Shown piece after piece: positions 14,574-21,499 of a DNA stretch of 21,692 nt (the first letter of the stretch is position 1; the number at the start of each line of letters is the position of its first letter). Source of the stretch: DAOVRD01 sp964521715 (GTDB lineage: Bacteria; Planctomycetota; Brocadiia; SM23-32); NCBI GenBank assembly GCA_964521715.1, contig CAZFSS010000043.1, positions 1 through 21,692 of the forward strand. The letters are read 5' to 3'. The notes beneath the pieces were generated by a model. The model was not told the origin of the DNA. It saw only the letters and a list, made by a program, of their open reading frames with translations, and searched no databases. The translations under genes and the position numbers were made by a program.

Positions 14574-15643
14574 AACGGTATCGAATCGCGTTCTGGGTGA
14601 GTCTCGGTCACGCGGTCGTCGTGCTCGCGCTGGCCGTGCTGGTGAACGCCACGTTCACGCCGGGCGTACCGGTCGATTACGCCAAGACGCCGTTCTTTGT
14701 GGGTTTCGTCAACTGGTCTCTTTCACATCTGCCCCAGTACCTGTGGATGTGCTTCGGCCTTTCGTGCGTGGCCGCCCTGCACTTCAGGTTGAAGGCCCGC
14801 GGGCAGCGGGCGCTCAAGTCCGCCTTGGTCTACCTGACGGCCAAGGGCTCGCTTATGCTGGCCGTCCTTTTCTTTACCGCGACGGTATGGGCGCTGATGC
14901 AGTCCCGGAATCTCGAGGACCTCACCGTGTACTACAGGTCAGGCGAGAGCGCCGTGCTTGAGATCGAAAGCGTGGGCACCACGGTATGGCTCGTTGGCGA
15001 GGCGTTGTTGAGCCTGCCTCTATGGATCATGCTGGCTCTGCGCTCCTGGCACGCGGTCCGCACCGAGAGCGGCGAGGGTAGCGAGGCCGTGGGCCGGAGG
15101 GGGAGGGGCGGGAGGCAGATACGTGGGTTTGGATGGTGGGTGCTTGGCGTGGTGGTGTGTCTGGCGGCCCTGGCTGCGGGGTTCGCCTGGAGATCTCTCC
15201 GGGCGCATGAGCCGCCACCGGATGCACGCGCCAAAGAGGCAAGCATTGAGGACATCCTTGCGTCGGGAGATGTCAAAGCCCTCAAGGCCCTTCTGGAGGC
15301 GCGGCCCGAGGTCCTCCTTGCACAGCTCGTGCCCCTCGACCCGCCACCACGAGTCGTCCACTCCCTCCGGCCACACGATCACGTCGGACCTGTGCGTCTC
15401 GCCGTCTATCGTTATGCTGCCGAACTCGTAGTGCTCGATACTCATCGCCCGTCTCCCGCTCACCAGCCCAGGAGCCCCTTGATGGAGTCCCAGAGGCCCT
15501 GGAAATGCTTGACGGCCTCGATGTCCCGCAGCGTCGGGGTCCAGACGTGCTTGCCGGCGCCCACCTGGGCGAGCACGTACCTGCCGAAAGCGAGCTGGCC
15601 GATGGCCGTCGTACCCGTGGCGATCTGGCCAAGCCCGAAGTAG
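14570..15643 (+). CDS. membrane protein with a broken ankyrin-repeat domain (chimeric 3' end)
   Basis: A frame of 357 codons, but only the first roughly 248 look authentic. Five hydrophobic segments are visible at about residues 6-28, 55-73, 86-110, 134-158 and 188-209, so it is an inner-membrane protein. Residues 224-248 (SIEDILASGDVKALKALLEA) are the first half of an ankyrin repeat, which normally opens a series of several repeats. At about base 15310 the ankyrin pattern ends abruptly, and the remaining frame is simply the antisense of the minus-strand genes at 15020-15445 and 15460-16014. The gene therefore seems to have lost its 3' end. The ATG overlaps the preceding stop (ATGA), with only a weak GGGGGT ribosome site. 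The function of the intact protein is unknown. Confidence 0.55.
   Translation: MKRYRIAFWVSLGHAVVVLALAVLVNATFTPGVPVDYAKTPFFVGFVNWSLSHLPQYLWMCFGLSCVAALHFRLKARGQRALKSALVYLTAKGSLMLAVLFFTATVWALMQSRNLEDLTVYYRSGESAVLEIESVGTTVWLVGEALLSLPLWIMLALRSWHAVRTESGEGSEAVGRRGRGGRQIRGFGWWVLGVVVCLAALAAGFAWRSLRAHEPPPDARAKEASIEDILASGDVKALKALLEARPEVLLAQLVPLDPPPRVVHSLRPHDHVGPVRLAVYRYAAELVVLDTHRPSPAHQPRSPLMESQRPWKCLTASMSRSVGVQTCLPAPTWASTYLPKASWPMAVVPVAIWPSPK
15020..15445 (-). pseudogene. truncated Mth938-like (DUF498/PF04430) gene
   Basis: From the ATG at 15445 (GGGAG just upstream) the protein begins MSIEHYEFGSITIDG, then SDVIVWPEGV and WWRVEGHELCKEDL, a clear N-terminal half of the Mth938-like domain (relatives: AAMDC, NDUFAF3, bacterial DUF498 proteins of about 120 residues). 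After about residue 46 the similarity stops: the conserved second half with an IGTG-like loop is absent, and the frame runs on to 15020 as the antisense of the ankyrin gene. Only about 15310-15445 is genuine. It starts 14 bases after the stop of the zinc-ribbon gene and was probably co-transcribed with it. The break coincides with that of the convergent ankyrin gene. Confidence 0.7.
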
Positions 15644-16014
15644 ATGCCCACGGCAATCTGCCCGATCGCCAGTGCGCCTGTGACGAACTGCCCGAAGCCG
15701 AACAGCACGCCGACTCCCACCTGAGCGATAGTCACGAACCCGATGCCGAACTGCCCGATGGCGATGATGCCTCGGGCGACCATCAACTTGCCCGTCTCCT
15801 TGCTGCGGCCGAAGGCGATGTGGACGAGCGGCCAACCGAGGACCTGGGCGCTGCTCTTCCACTCGAAGCCCCACGCGCGCCGGCCGGCCCGGATCGCCGC
15901 CGCAGCCGGCAGCGGGGGCGCGGCCTCCTTTGCCATCGGGCATCCGCAACGCGGGCACACGACGGCCTTCTCGCTTATGCCGGCCCCGCATTCCGGACAG
16001 GCTATCAATGCCAT
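15460..16014 (-). CDS. zinc-ribbon protein with GQxxxG tandem repeats
   Basis: A 184-residue protein. Residues 6-24 are a zinc ribbon (CPECG ... CPRCG), then a Pro/Ala linker, then GWPLVHIAFGR (60-70), a motif I associate with an uncharacterised family in planctomycetes and relatives. Residues 85-152 hold seven tandem units centred on Gln88, 98, 109, 119, 130, 140 and 150, each of the form (G/A)QxxxG, with spacings of 10 or 11 residues. The regular glycine and aliphatic pattern suggests a solenoid or a stacked membrane-associated sheet. The C-terminus (DIEAVKHFQGLWDSIKGLLGW) is amphipathic. GAGGAG lies shortly before the ATG on the minus strand. The truncated Mth938-like gene follows. The function is unknown. 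Confidence 0.75.
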   Translation of the reverse strand: MALIACPECGAGISEKAVVCPRCGCPMAKEAAPPLPAAAAIRAGRRAWGFEWKSSAQVLGWPLVHIAFGRSKETGKLMVARGIIAIGQFGIGFVTIAQVGVGVLFGFGQFVTGALAIGQIAVGIYFGLGQIATGTTAIGQLAFGRYVLAQVGAGKHVWTPTLRDIEAVKHFQGLWDSIKGLLGW

Positions 16015-16060
16015 CGCCGTCTCCTCGTGACGCCGGGCGGTCGAGCGTGCGCCGATCCTC

Positions 16061-16939
16061 TCAGGGCTCTCGCCGGCTGCCGTCAGACGTGGACGAGAGC
16101 AGGTTTCGCACCGCTTCGGCCATCCTTCTGTGGCCGTCGTCGGAGAGGTGAATTCCGTCCAGCGTATTCAACTGGCCGGACAGCACGCCGGCGAGCAGCC
16201 TCTTCGGGATCAAGATGGCGCCGGCCTCACGGGCCAGCCGGCGCTGTATTGTACCATACCGGTTGTAGAACGGGGGCAGCGGCAGTTCGAGCATGGCGAC
16301 AGTTCGGCCCCTGTAGCTCACGGCCCTCAGCAGCGCCCTCAGGTCCCTCTCGAACCGGTCCGGCGGCGTTCCGTTGAGCAGGTCGTTCCCCCCTATCTCA
16401 AGGATGACCAGGCACGAGCGGGAGGGCAGTTGGTCGGCCTGCCTGAGCGCCCTCCGGATGGTCGCGCCGTTCTGCGACAGGTTCCGGACCTGCAGCTCTT
16501 GCATCCCCCGGAGGACGGTCGGCCACGTCTCCTGCTCCTTGCCGATGCCGGCGCTGATCGAGTCGCCGATCACGAACACCTCCCGGCGCCCCGCCGCGGG
16601 TATGGCCGGACACACGTGGTAGCGGAACTCGGCCAGGGCGATCGCGACCGTAAGGACCGCAGCCAGTCCCCGCAAGACAGCCTCCGCCCGGTGCGGCAGC
16701 CCGACGACCAGACGCGCCAGCCAGGCCACGAGAACGCCAAACCACCCCGCGTACAGCCACATCGGCGCGGGCGTGGCGGAAAGGACGACCAGCGACATGC
16801 CCGCGAGCGCGAGCACGCGGAAGGCGATCCGGGCCAAAAGCTTCTCCGAGAGGGCCGATACGGCGACGGCGACCAGGATGAGCGCCGCCCCCGAGAGAAA
16901 CGCGTCGCCGCTCGCGATGTGGCATATGATCGGATTCAT
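16061..16939 (-). CDS. membrane-anchored SGNH/GDSL hydrolase
   Basis: A 292-residue protein. About four hydrophobic segments fill residues 11-105 and anchor it in the membrane; the rest is an SGNH hydrolase domain, presumably on the outer side. All four blocks are visible: GDSISAG with nucleophile Ser127, Gly158 in LSQNGAT, GGND with Asn185, and DGIHLSDDGH with Asp261 and His264. Such enzymes hydrolyse or transfer esters, often acetyl groups on polysaccharides; the substrate is unknown. The ATG at 16939 is chosen because the first membrane segment follows directly. The frame stays open to 17122 but that extension is Arg-rich without motifs, and no strong ribosome site supports either choice. 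It is divergent from the isomerase gene. Confidence 0.82.
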   Translation of the reverse strand: MNPIICHIASGDAFLSGAALILVAVAVSALSEKLLARIAFRVLALAGMSLVVLSATPAPMWLYAGWFGVLVAWLARLVVGLPHRAEAVLRGLAAVLTVAIALAEFRYHVCPAIPAAGRREVFVIGDSISAGIGKEQETWPTVLRGMQELQVRNLSQNGATIRRALRQADQLPSRSCLVILEIGGNDLLNGTPPDRFERDLRALLRAVSYRGRTVAMLELPLPPFYNRYGTIQRRLAREAGAILIPKRLLAGVLSGQLNTLDGIHLSDDGHRRMAEAVRNLLSSTSDGSRREP

Positions 16940-17107
16940 CGGAAGCAGAGGCAGGCTACGCCATCCGTTCTGTAACGGCTCCTCAAACAGCCGAACACGA
17001 CTCGCCCTGGCAAGACGCCGCAGGCCGTCGCGCCGGACCGGTATGATAGTGCGCGCCCGCGGGCTCGCACAAGCAGCGCCGCACCTTCGGCGCTCCGCCG
17101 GCAGCCG

Positions 17108-17136
17108 TTGACGCAGGGGCACCGGTCAGCTAGGGT
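17108..17136 (+). promoter_or_regulatory. possible sigma70 promoter of the isomerase gene
   Basis: TTGACG (17108-17113), a 17-base spacer and TAGGGT (17131-17136), about 50 bases before the ATG at 17186. The -35 box is good and the -10 box mediocre. Confidence 0.45.
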
Positions 17137-17185
17137 GTCGTCACGTTGTGACCTCGGCGGGCGTTCGCGCAAGGAGGGACGATGC

Positions 17186-18643
17186 ATGGCCGTTGAGCGA
17201 CGCAGGCCTCTGACCGCCAACATCGGCGTCATGGCGGTCGGGCACCACGTCTACTGGGGGCAGTTCGAGGGGTTGCTCCAGGAGCTGCTCGGCAAGGTCG
17301 GCGCCTTTGTGGGGAAGGTCAGGGCGCAGGGCGTCGACGTGGCCGATTTCGGCATGGTCGACCGGGCGGAGGCAGCCTACGCCGTGCTGCCGAAGCTCAA
17401 GGCCGCCGACCTGGACCTGCTCTTCGTGGACATGGTCACCTACGCCACGTCCTCCACGTTCGGCGCCATCTGCCGGGAGCTCGCCGTCCCGATCGTGCTG
17501 GTCGCCATGCAGCCACTCGAGGCCATGGACTACGAGCGCGGCAGCACCTACATGCAGCTCGCCAACGACGACTTCTGCTCCGTGCCCGAGTTCACGGGCG
17601 TCGCCATCCGGATGGGCAGGCCCGCGCCGCCCGTCATCCTGGGCACGCTCCATGACGACCCGATCGCCGAAGCTGAGATCGCCGAGTGGTGCGCCATAGC
17701 GAAGGTCCTGCATGACCTGCGGCGCGCCCGCATCGGCCACATGGGCCATGTGCTCGAGGCGATGTTCGACATGCACACCGACCCGACGGCCGTCACGCGC
17801 GCGTTCGGCTGCCACGTGGTGCAGTGCGAGCCGGACGAGATCCTGCGGCATTACGGCGAGACCGATCCCGCGGCGGTCGGTGCGAAGGTGGCAGAGATCC
17901 TGGGCTTCTTCGACACGCCGGACCCGAGCGCCGACCCCATCGCCGCCAGGCTCAGCGAGGAGGACCTGGAGACCGCCGCCCGCGTCGCGGTCGCCCTGGA
18001 CCGCTTCATCGAGGAGAAGGACCTGGACGGCCTCGCCTACTACTACGAGGCCGAGGAGGGCTCCGAGATGCGGACCGTGGTGACCAACCTCATCGTGGGC
18101 AACTCGCTCCTGTGCGCTGCCGGCTTCCCCATGTGCGGCGAGTACGACGTCAAGACCTGCATCGCCATGCTGATCATGGACCGGCTCGGCATCGGCGGCA
18201 GCTTCGCGGAGTTCCATCCGATCGACTTCGGGCGCGACTCCGTGCTGGTCGGGCACGACGGGCCGCACCACATCAACATCGCCGACGGCCGGCCGGTGCT
18301 GCGCAGCCTGAAGAAGTACCACGGCAAGCCCGGCTCGGGCGCCGGCGTGGAGTTCCGCATCAAGGAGGGCCCGATCACCATGCTCAGCATCGGGGTGACG
18401 GCGGAGGGGCGGCTCAAGTTCGTCATGGCCGAGGGCGAGTCCCTGCGCGGCCCGATCCCGCCGACGGGCAACACGAACACCCACGGCCGCTTCCGGCCCG
18501 ACGTGCGGACGTTCCTCAAGCGGTGGGTCGCCGAGGGTCCCACGCATCACTTTGCCCTCGGCGTCGGGCATCGCGCCCGGACGATCAAGAGGATCGCGGA
18601 CTGCCTCGGCGTCGAGGCCGTCGTCGTCACGCTCCCTTCGTGA
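17186..18643 (+). CDS. L-arabinose/L-fucose isomerase family protein
   Basis: A 485-residue enzyme of the arabinose/fucose isomerase superfamily, which converts aldose to ketose using a divalent metal. The four positions equivalent to the metal ligands of E. coli AraA (Glu306, Glu333, His350, His450) appear conserved: Glu319 in MCGEYDVKT, Glu342 in SFAEFHPIDF, His357 in VGHDGPHH, and His454/His455 in THHFALG. The length is close to AraA. The sugar cannot be told, and no kinase, epimerase or transporter gene is adjacent, so araA is not assigned. AGGAGG (17172-17177) lies eight bases before the ATG, which is preferred over the longer frame starting at 17108, inside the predicted promoter. Confidence 0.85.
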   Translation: MAVERRRPLTANIGVMAVGHHVYWGQFEGLLQELLGKVGAFVGKVRAQGVDVADFGMVDRAEAAYAVLPKLKAADLDLLFVDMVTYATSSTFGAICRELAVPIVLVAMQPLEAMDYERGSTYMQLANDDFCSVPEFTGVAIRMGRPAPPVILGTLHDDPIAEAEIAEWCAIAKVLHDLRRARIGHMGHVLEAMFDMHTDPTAVTRAFGCHVVQCEPDEILRHYGETDPAAVGAKVAEILGFFDTPDPSADPIAARLSEEDLETAARVAVALDRFIEEKDLDGLAYYYEAEEGSEMRTVVTNLIVGNSLLCAAGFPMCGEYDVKTCIAMLIMDRLGIGGSFAEFHPIDFGRDSVLVGHDGPHHINIADGRPVLRSLKKYHGKPGSGAGVEFRIKEGPITMLSIGVTAEGRLKFVMAEGESLRGPIPPTGNTNTHGRFRPDVRTFLKRWVAEGPTHHFALGVGHRARTIKRIADCLGVEAVVVTLPS

Positions 18644-18664
18644 GGTGCCCCGCGACTCGCCCGG

Positions 18665-18832
18665 TCAGAAGGCCGGCGGGCCGGCCCGGACGCCGCGGCG
18701 GGCGTATTCCTCCCGGATCGCGCGGACCCTGCGCGCGCCGTCTTCGCGGGTCTCCGGGGTGTCGCGCAGCTCGTGCGCCCTGTACAGCGCGTCCTGGAGC
18801 TCCTTCCAGTTGAGCTTCGTCAGGTCCGGCAT
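18665..18832 (-). CDS. small protein of unknown function
   Basis: A 55-residue, strongly charged helical protein: MPDLTKLNWKELQDALYRAH, then ELRDTPETREDGARRVRAIR. It looks like a genuine small domain rather than antisense noise, since no gene lies opposite. The frame is open back to 18955, and starts at 18931, 18928 or 18955 would add a Pro/Ala/Glu-rich extension. The later start is favoured by a purine-rich stretch (GAGGGCGAG) before it and by a TATACT -10-like hexamer near 18915-18920 on this strand that would place transcription inside the longer forms. I recognise no family. It converges on the isomerase gene. Confidence 0.45.
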   Translation of the reverse strand: MPDLTKLNWKELQDALYRAHELRDTPETREDGARRVRAIREEYARRGVRAGPPAF

Positions 18833-18959
18833 CGGCTCGCCCTCGGCGCGCGGCTCGGCCACGTCGGCGGAAGGGGCCGGCTCGGGGGCGACGGACGCTT
18901 TGACACCGCAGTGGGACGAGTATAGCATCATACAGGTGTAAGGGGTCATCTGCATGACT

Positions 18960-19030
18960 GCGCATATGCGCTCGGCGGGCAGATGCAGTCGTTTAGTCCC
19001 AAGGTGTCCAGTTGGTCTGGCGCACGCGCC
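18960..19030. repeat. two palindromes upstream of the HEPN module
   Basis: GCGCATATGCGC (18960-18971) is a perfect 12-base palindrome. GGCGC-AC-GCGCC (19019-19030) is a second. In addition GACTGC (18956-18961) and GCAGTC (18984-18990 region) form a wider inverted repeat around the first. They lie within 130 bases of the HEPN gene start and are possible operator sites. No clear promoter was found in the same stretch. Confidence 0.4.
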
Positions 19031-19084
19031 ATTTACGTCTTCGCTATCGGTGGCACCGCAGACTGATGCGAGTAGGAGGTCCGC

Positions 19085-20461
19085 ATGGTTCCAAAGCCGG
19101 ATGTGCGTCTACGGGGCGCGCTACTTGATCTTGCTCAGGGCATCAGGGACGGGGCAGTCGGGGGCCGAGAGTCTGGTGCGCTCAAGCCTGAGAAGACACT
19201 GCTCTGGCGCCCCCGGGTCACTGACTGGCGCTACACTGAGAAAGGCCTGAGTGTGCACGCGACGAGCGACGAGGTGAGCAAGGCCTCTTGGCACAGAGCG
19301 GAAGTTACGTTAGCCGAGTCTACTGAGCGACGACCGGAGTATGGCACCGCGCTTGCTCTTCTGGGTGAGGGCATGCCTTCTGATCAGAATCCCCAGCAGA
19401 AGCTGCGTCGCTTTGTCAGCGTCGTAGCGCGAGCCTCCTTGCTGCGCGCCCGGCAGACAGAATCCCAGCGTAGGGCGCTCGTCGACAGGTTTCTGCTAGA
19501 CCTAGAGGGAACATGCCAGCGGTGCTCGGTAAAGGTGGACATTGAAGGCTTGATGGTGTTCTCTGATCCCATCAAGTTCACTGACCAGGGCATGACGGTG
19601 GTCCTGCGACGGAGCGAGCCAGATGACCTTGCGAAGGAAGTGCCTGTGGGCTGGTTCCCACTGCAGACGGCCCTCGCTCCTACAGCCATCCTGGAAATCC
19701 GTGTGAAGGTCAGGCGGTTCATCGAGTTGCAGGCGACTCTCGATCAGCTAATGGCCGTCCTTCGTCTGTTCGGAGTGGGCAGCGTCCGGTTCACCTCGTA
19801 TGTTCCTGTTTCGCAGTCGATTACGGAGTTTTTCCCTCTCGGAACAGCCTACTACGGGCCACGGGAACAAGTGCTCGAGACGGGACTGATCCGCCAGGAA
19901 GAGGCAAGCCGACTCCCTGCCTTCTGGCGGAGGCTGCGGAGTGCGATGGGTCCATCTTTCTCTGACCGAATTCCCAAGGACGCCAAGCCGGCCGGGATAG
20001 CCTACCAGCGGTACTGCGACGCGCTATTCCGTAATGGTCTGACAGAAAGGCGAGTTGCAGGCGCTGTCATGGGACTGGAATCTGTCCTCCTTCGGGCAGA
20101 CGAGCGCCAGGACCTCAGCTACCGGCTCAGAATGCGCGCTGCCATGCTACTCGGGTGTCTGGGCTGCGACCGTGGGCGGGTAGCTGATGCCATTCGCAGA
20201 GGGTACCAGGTGCGGAGCACGTTTGTGCACGGCGGCTATATGGACGAGAAGATGAAGGCGCACGTTGGGGACCATGAAGGGGGCACTGCTGGCTTCGTGC
20301 GCGAGTTGTTACAGTGCCTTAGACTATCCATTGTGGCAGCAGCACTGGCGAAGGGAACGAAAGACGATCTGATCAAGCAGCTAGATGCAGCGCTTCTAGG
20401 CGAGGGCGAGGCCAGCGGATTGAGGAAGATGCTTCGGCCCGCGATGGAGGTACTACTGTGA
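19085..20461 (+). CDS. Apea-like HEPN domain protein, candidate ribonuclease/defence effector
   Basis: A 458-residue soluble protein. AGGAGG (19074-19079) lies five bases before the ATG. The last 150 residues match the Apea-like HEPN pattern: AVMGLESVLLRADERQDLSY, then RMRAAMLLG, then AIRRGYQVRSTFVHGG. The HEPN active-site motif Rx4H is present as Arg377-STFV-His382. HEPN proteins of this group are RNases or RNase-like effectors, including the anti-phage protein ApeA. The N-terminal 300 residues are of unknown fold, possibly a sensor, and contain a CxxC (TCQRCSVKV). Codon use is looser than in the surrounding genes (several TTA, CTA and AGA-type choices), suggesting transfer. A second gene follows after 105 bases. 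The defence role is inference. Confidence 0.7.
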   Translation: MVPKPDVRLRGALLDLAQGIRDGAVGGRESGALKPEKTLLWRPRVTDWRYTEKGLSVHATSDEVSKASWHRAEVTLAESTERRPEYGTALALLGEGMPSDQNPQQKLRRFVSVVARASLLRARQTESQRRALVDRFLLDLEGTCQRCSVKVDIEGLMVFSDPIKFTDQGMTVVLRRSEPDDLAKEVPVGWFPLQTALAPTAILEIRVKVRRFIELQATLDQLMAVLRLFGVGSVRFTSYVPVSQSITEFFPLGTAYYGPREQVLETGLIRQEEASRLPAFWRRLRSAMGPSFSDRIPKDAKPAGIAYQRYCDALFRNGLTERRVAGAVMGLESVLLRADERQDLSYRLRMRAAMLLGCLGCDRGRVADAIRRGYQVRSTFVHGGYMDEKMKAHVGDHEGGTAGFVRELLQCLRLSIVAAALAKGTKDDLIKQLDAALLGEGEASGLRKMLRPAMEVLL

Positions 20462-20566
20462 GTGACAGTATGGCCTGTGGGAGCTGGGTTCGCCGTAGTT
20501 TGTGGCAGCTGGGGGCGTTGGCCAGTGCCGTTGGACGGTCGCTTGCGCTCGAACGGGAGAAGCAGG

Positions 20567-21208
20567 ATGCCGCTATCTGACTACTCTCTAGACAAGTTCG
20601 TCGCGCCAAAGTTGTCGCAGCTGAACGAGTGGGCCGTTCGGGACCTTCGAGGATGTGTTCGAGAATACGGCTGCTGGGTGGACAACTTCATCCTCAACTC
20701 CATCTTCCGGGTTGGCATTCCCAGGGGACGGCGCCAGCTGATGCTCTACTTCCTGCGCAAGACAGACGGGGCATTGCAGGAATACGAGGAAGCACGGACC
20801 TTCCTGGGGCGCTATGTCGCCGCATCCCGGCCCAGCCTATCTCATTACTTCCACGCACTGCGCCACTTCGAGACGGCCATGATGCTGGCATGGCAGGCGT
20901 GCGACGCTATGAACATGGTGATGGAGCAAGACGGCGGCAGAGCGTCCTATAAGGGCGGCGATGGCTCGGCGTACGATCGCCTGCGGCGGATCCAGAACAT
21001 CGTCAAGCATGCAGCTGAAAAGCTGCTATGCGGGCGGCTGTCCCCCGAGCCGAGCGTGCCGGTCTGGCTGGTGAACGAAGGAGTGGAGTCAAGCGACTGC
21101 TCACTGACCTTTGACGAACTCGCACAGCTTCTCACACAGCTGGGGGCCGTTGCGGAGGAGGTGTCGAATCCGTCGCCCCAGCGGCCCGGAAAGACTGCGA
21201 ATCCCTGA
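20567..21208 (+). CDS. unknown protein, partner of the HEPN gene (possible divergent HEPN)
   Basis: A 213-residue, mostly helical soluble protein. The ATG at 20567 has GGGAGA (20555-20560) six bases upstream; an in-frame GTG at 20462 just after the HEPN stop would add 35 residues but lacks support. Helices are predicted by eye at the N-terminus (KFVAPKLSQLNEWAVRDL), in the middle (YFHALRHFETAMMLAWQACD) and in RLRRIQNIVKHAAEKLL. The last contains Arg141-x6-His148, compatible with the loose HEPN Rx4-6H motif, though without the usual polar residue next to Arg. The C-terminus (LTFDELAQLLTQLGAVAEEV) is helical. I do not recognise a named family. Same strand, short gap and similar base composition suggest an operon with the HEPN gene. 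Confidence 0.6.
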   Translation: MPLSDYSLDKFVAPKLSQLNEWAVRDLRGCVREYGCWVDNFILNSIFRVGIPRGRRQLMLYFLRKTDGALQEYEEARTFLGRYVAASRPSLSHYFHALRHFETAMMLAWQACDAMNMVMEQDGGRASYKGGDGSAYDRLRRIQNIVKHAAEKLLCGRLSPEPSVPVWLVNEGVESSDCSLTFDELAQLLTQLGAVAEEVSNPSPQRPGKTANP

Positions 21209-21244
21209 CCCAGCTGTTGAGGCAGCGTCAGGGGCCCGGCACGC

Positions 21245-21499
21245 TCATCGGCAGTGACTCCCGTAGTATCGGCGGAACAGCTCCTCGCCCAGCATCATGC
21301 GGATGAGGGCAGAACGGACCTGGCGCTCGTCATACTCGGGATGACGGTGGCGGATGCCGGCCTCGGCAAACGCGCGAACGGTGTTGCTCATCTCGAACGC
21401 CATCCGTATGCGGCCCTCGGGGCCGAGCTTGCGGAGGATCGCCACCTGCGCCCGCATCGCCTGCCTGCTCGTGTCGGCACGGAGTATGCTTAGTTCCAC
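21245..21499 (-). CDS. small antitoxin-like protein (Rv0078B-like family), orphan
   Basis: An 84-residue protein starting at GTG with GGAGG (complement of 21505-21509) five bases upstream. The core (LGPEGRIRMAFEMSN, then AFAEAGIRHRHPEYDERQVR, then LGEELFRRYYG) matches a widespread family of small bacterial proteins that I recall as Rv0078B-like antitoxins, usually paired with a nucleotidyltransferase-type toxin. No partner is visible: downstream lies the convergent gene ending at 21208, and upstream only 193 bases remain before the window edge. A partner could lie beyond the edge, or the gene may be an orphan. The family assignment is from memory of the motif and is moderate. Confidence 0.7.
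   Translation of the reverse strand: MELSILRADTSRQAMRAQVAILRKLGPEGRIRMAFEMSNTVRAFAEAGIRHRHPEYDERQVRSALIRMMLGEELFRRYYGSHCR

Noticed and set aside
15505..16377. 290-codon plus-strand frame opposite the zinc-ribbon repeat gene and the SGNH gene end
   Set aside because: It is antisense to two genes with clear motifs; the translation is Arg/Gly/Pro-rich and featureless.
17141..18571. 476-codon minus-strand frame opposite the isomerase gene
   Set aside because: It is a GC-rich antisense shadow; the plus strand carries all four expected metal-ligand positions.
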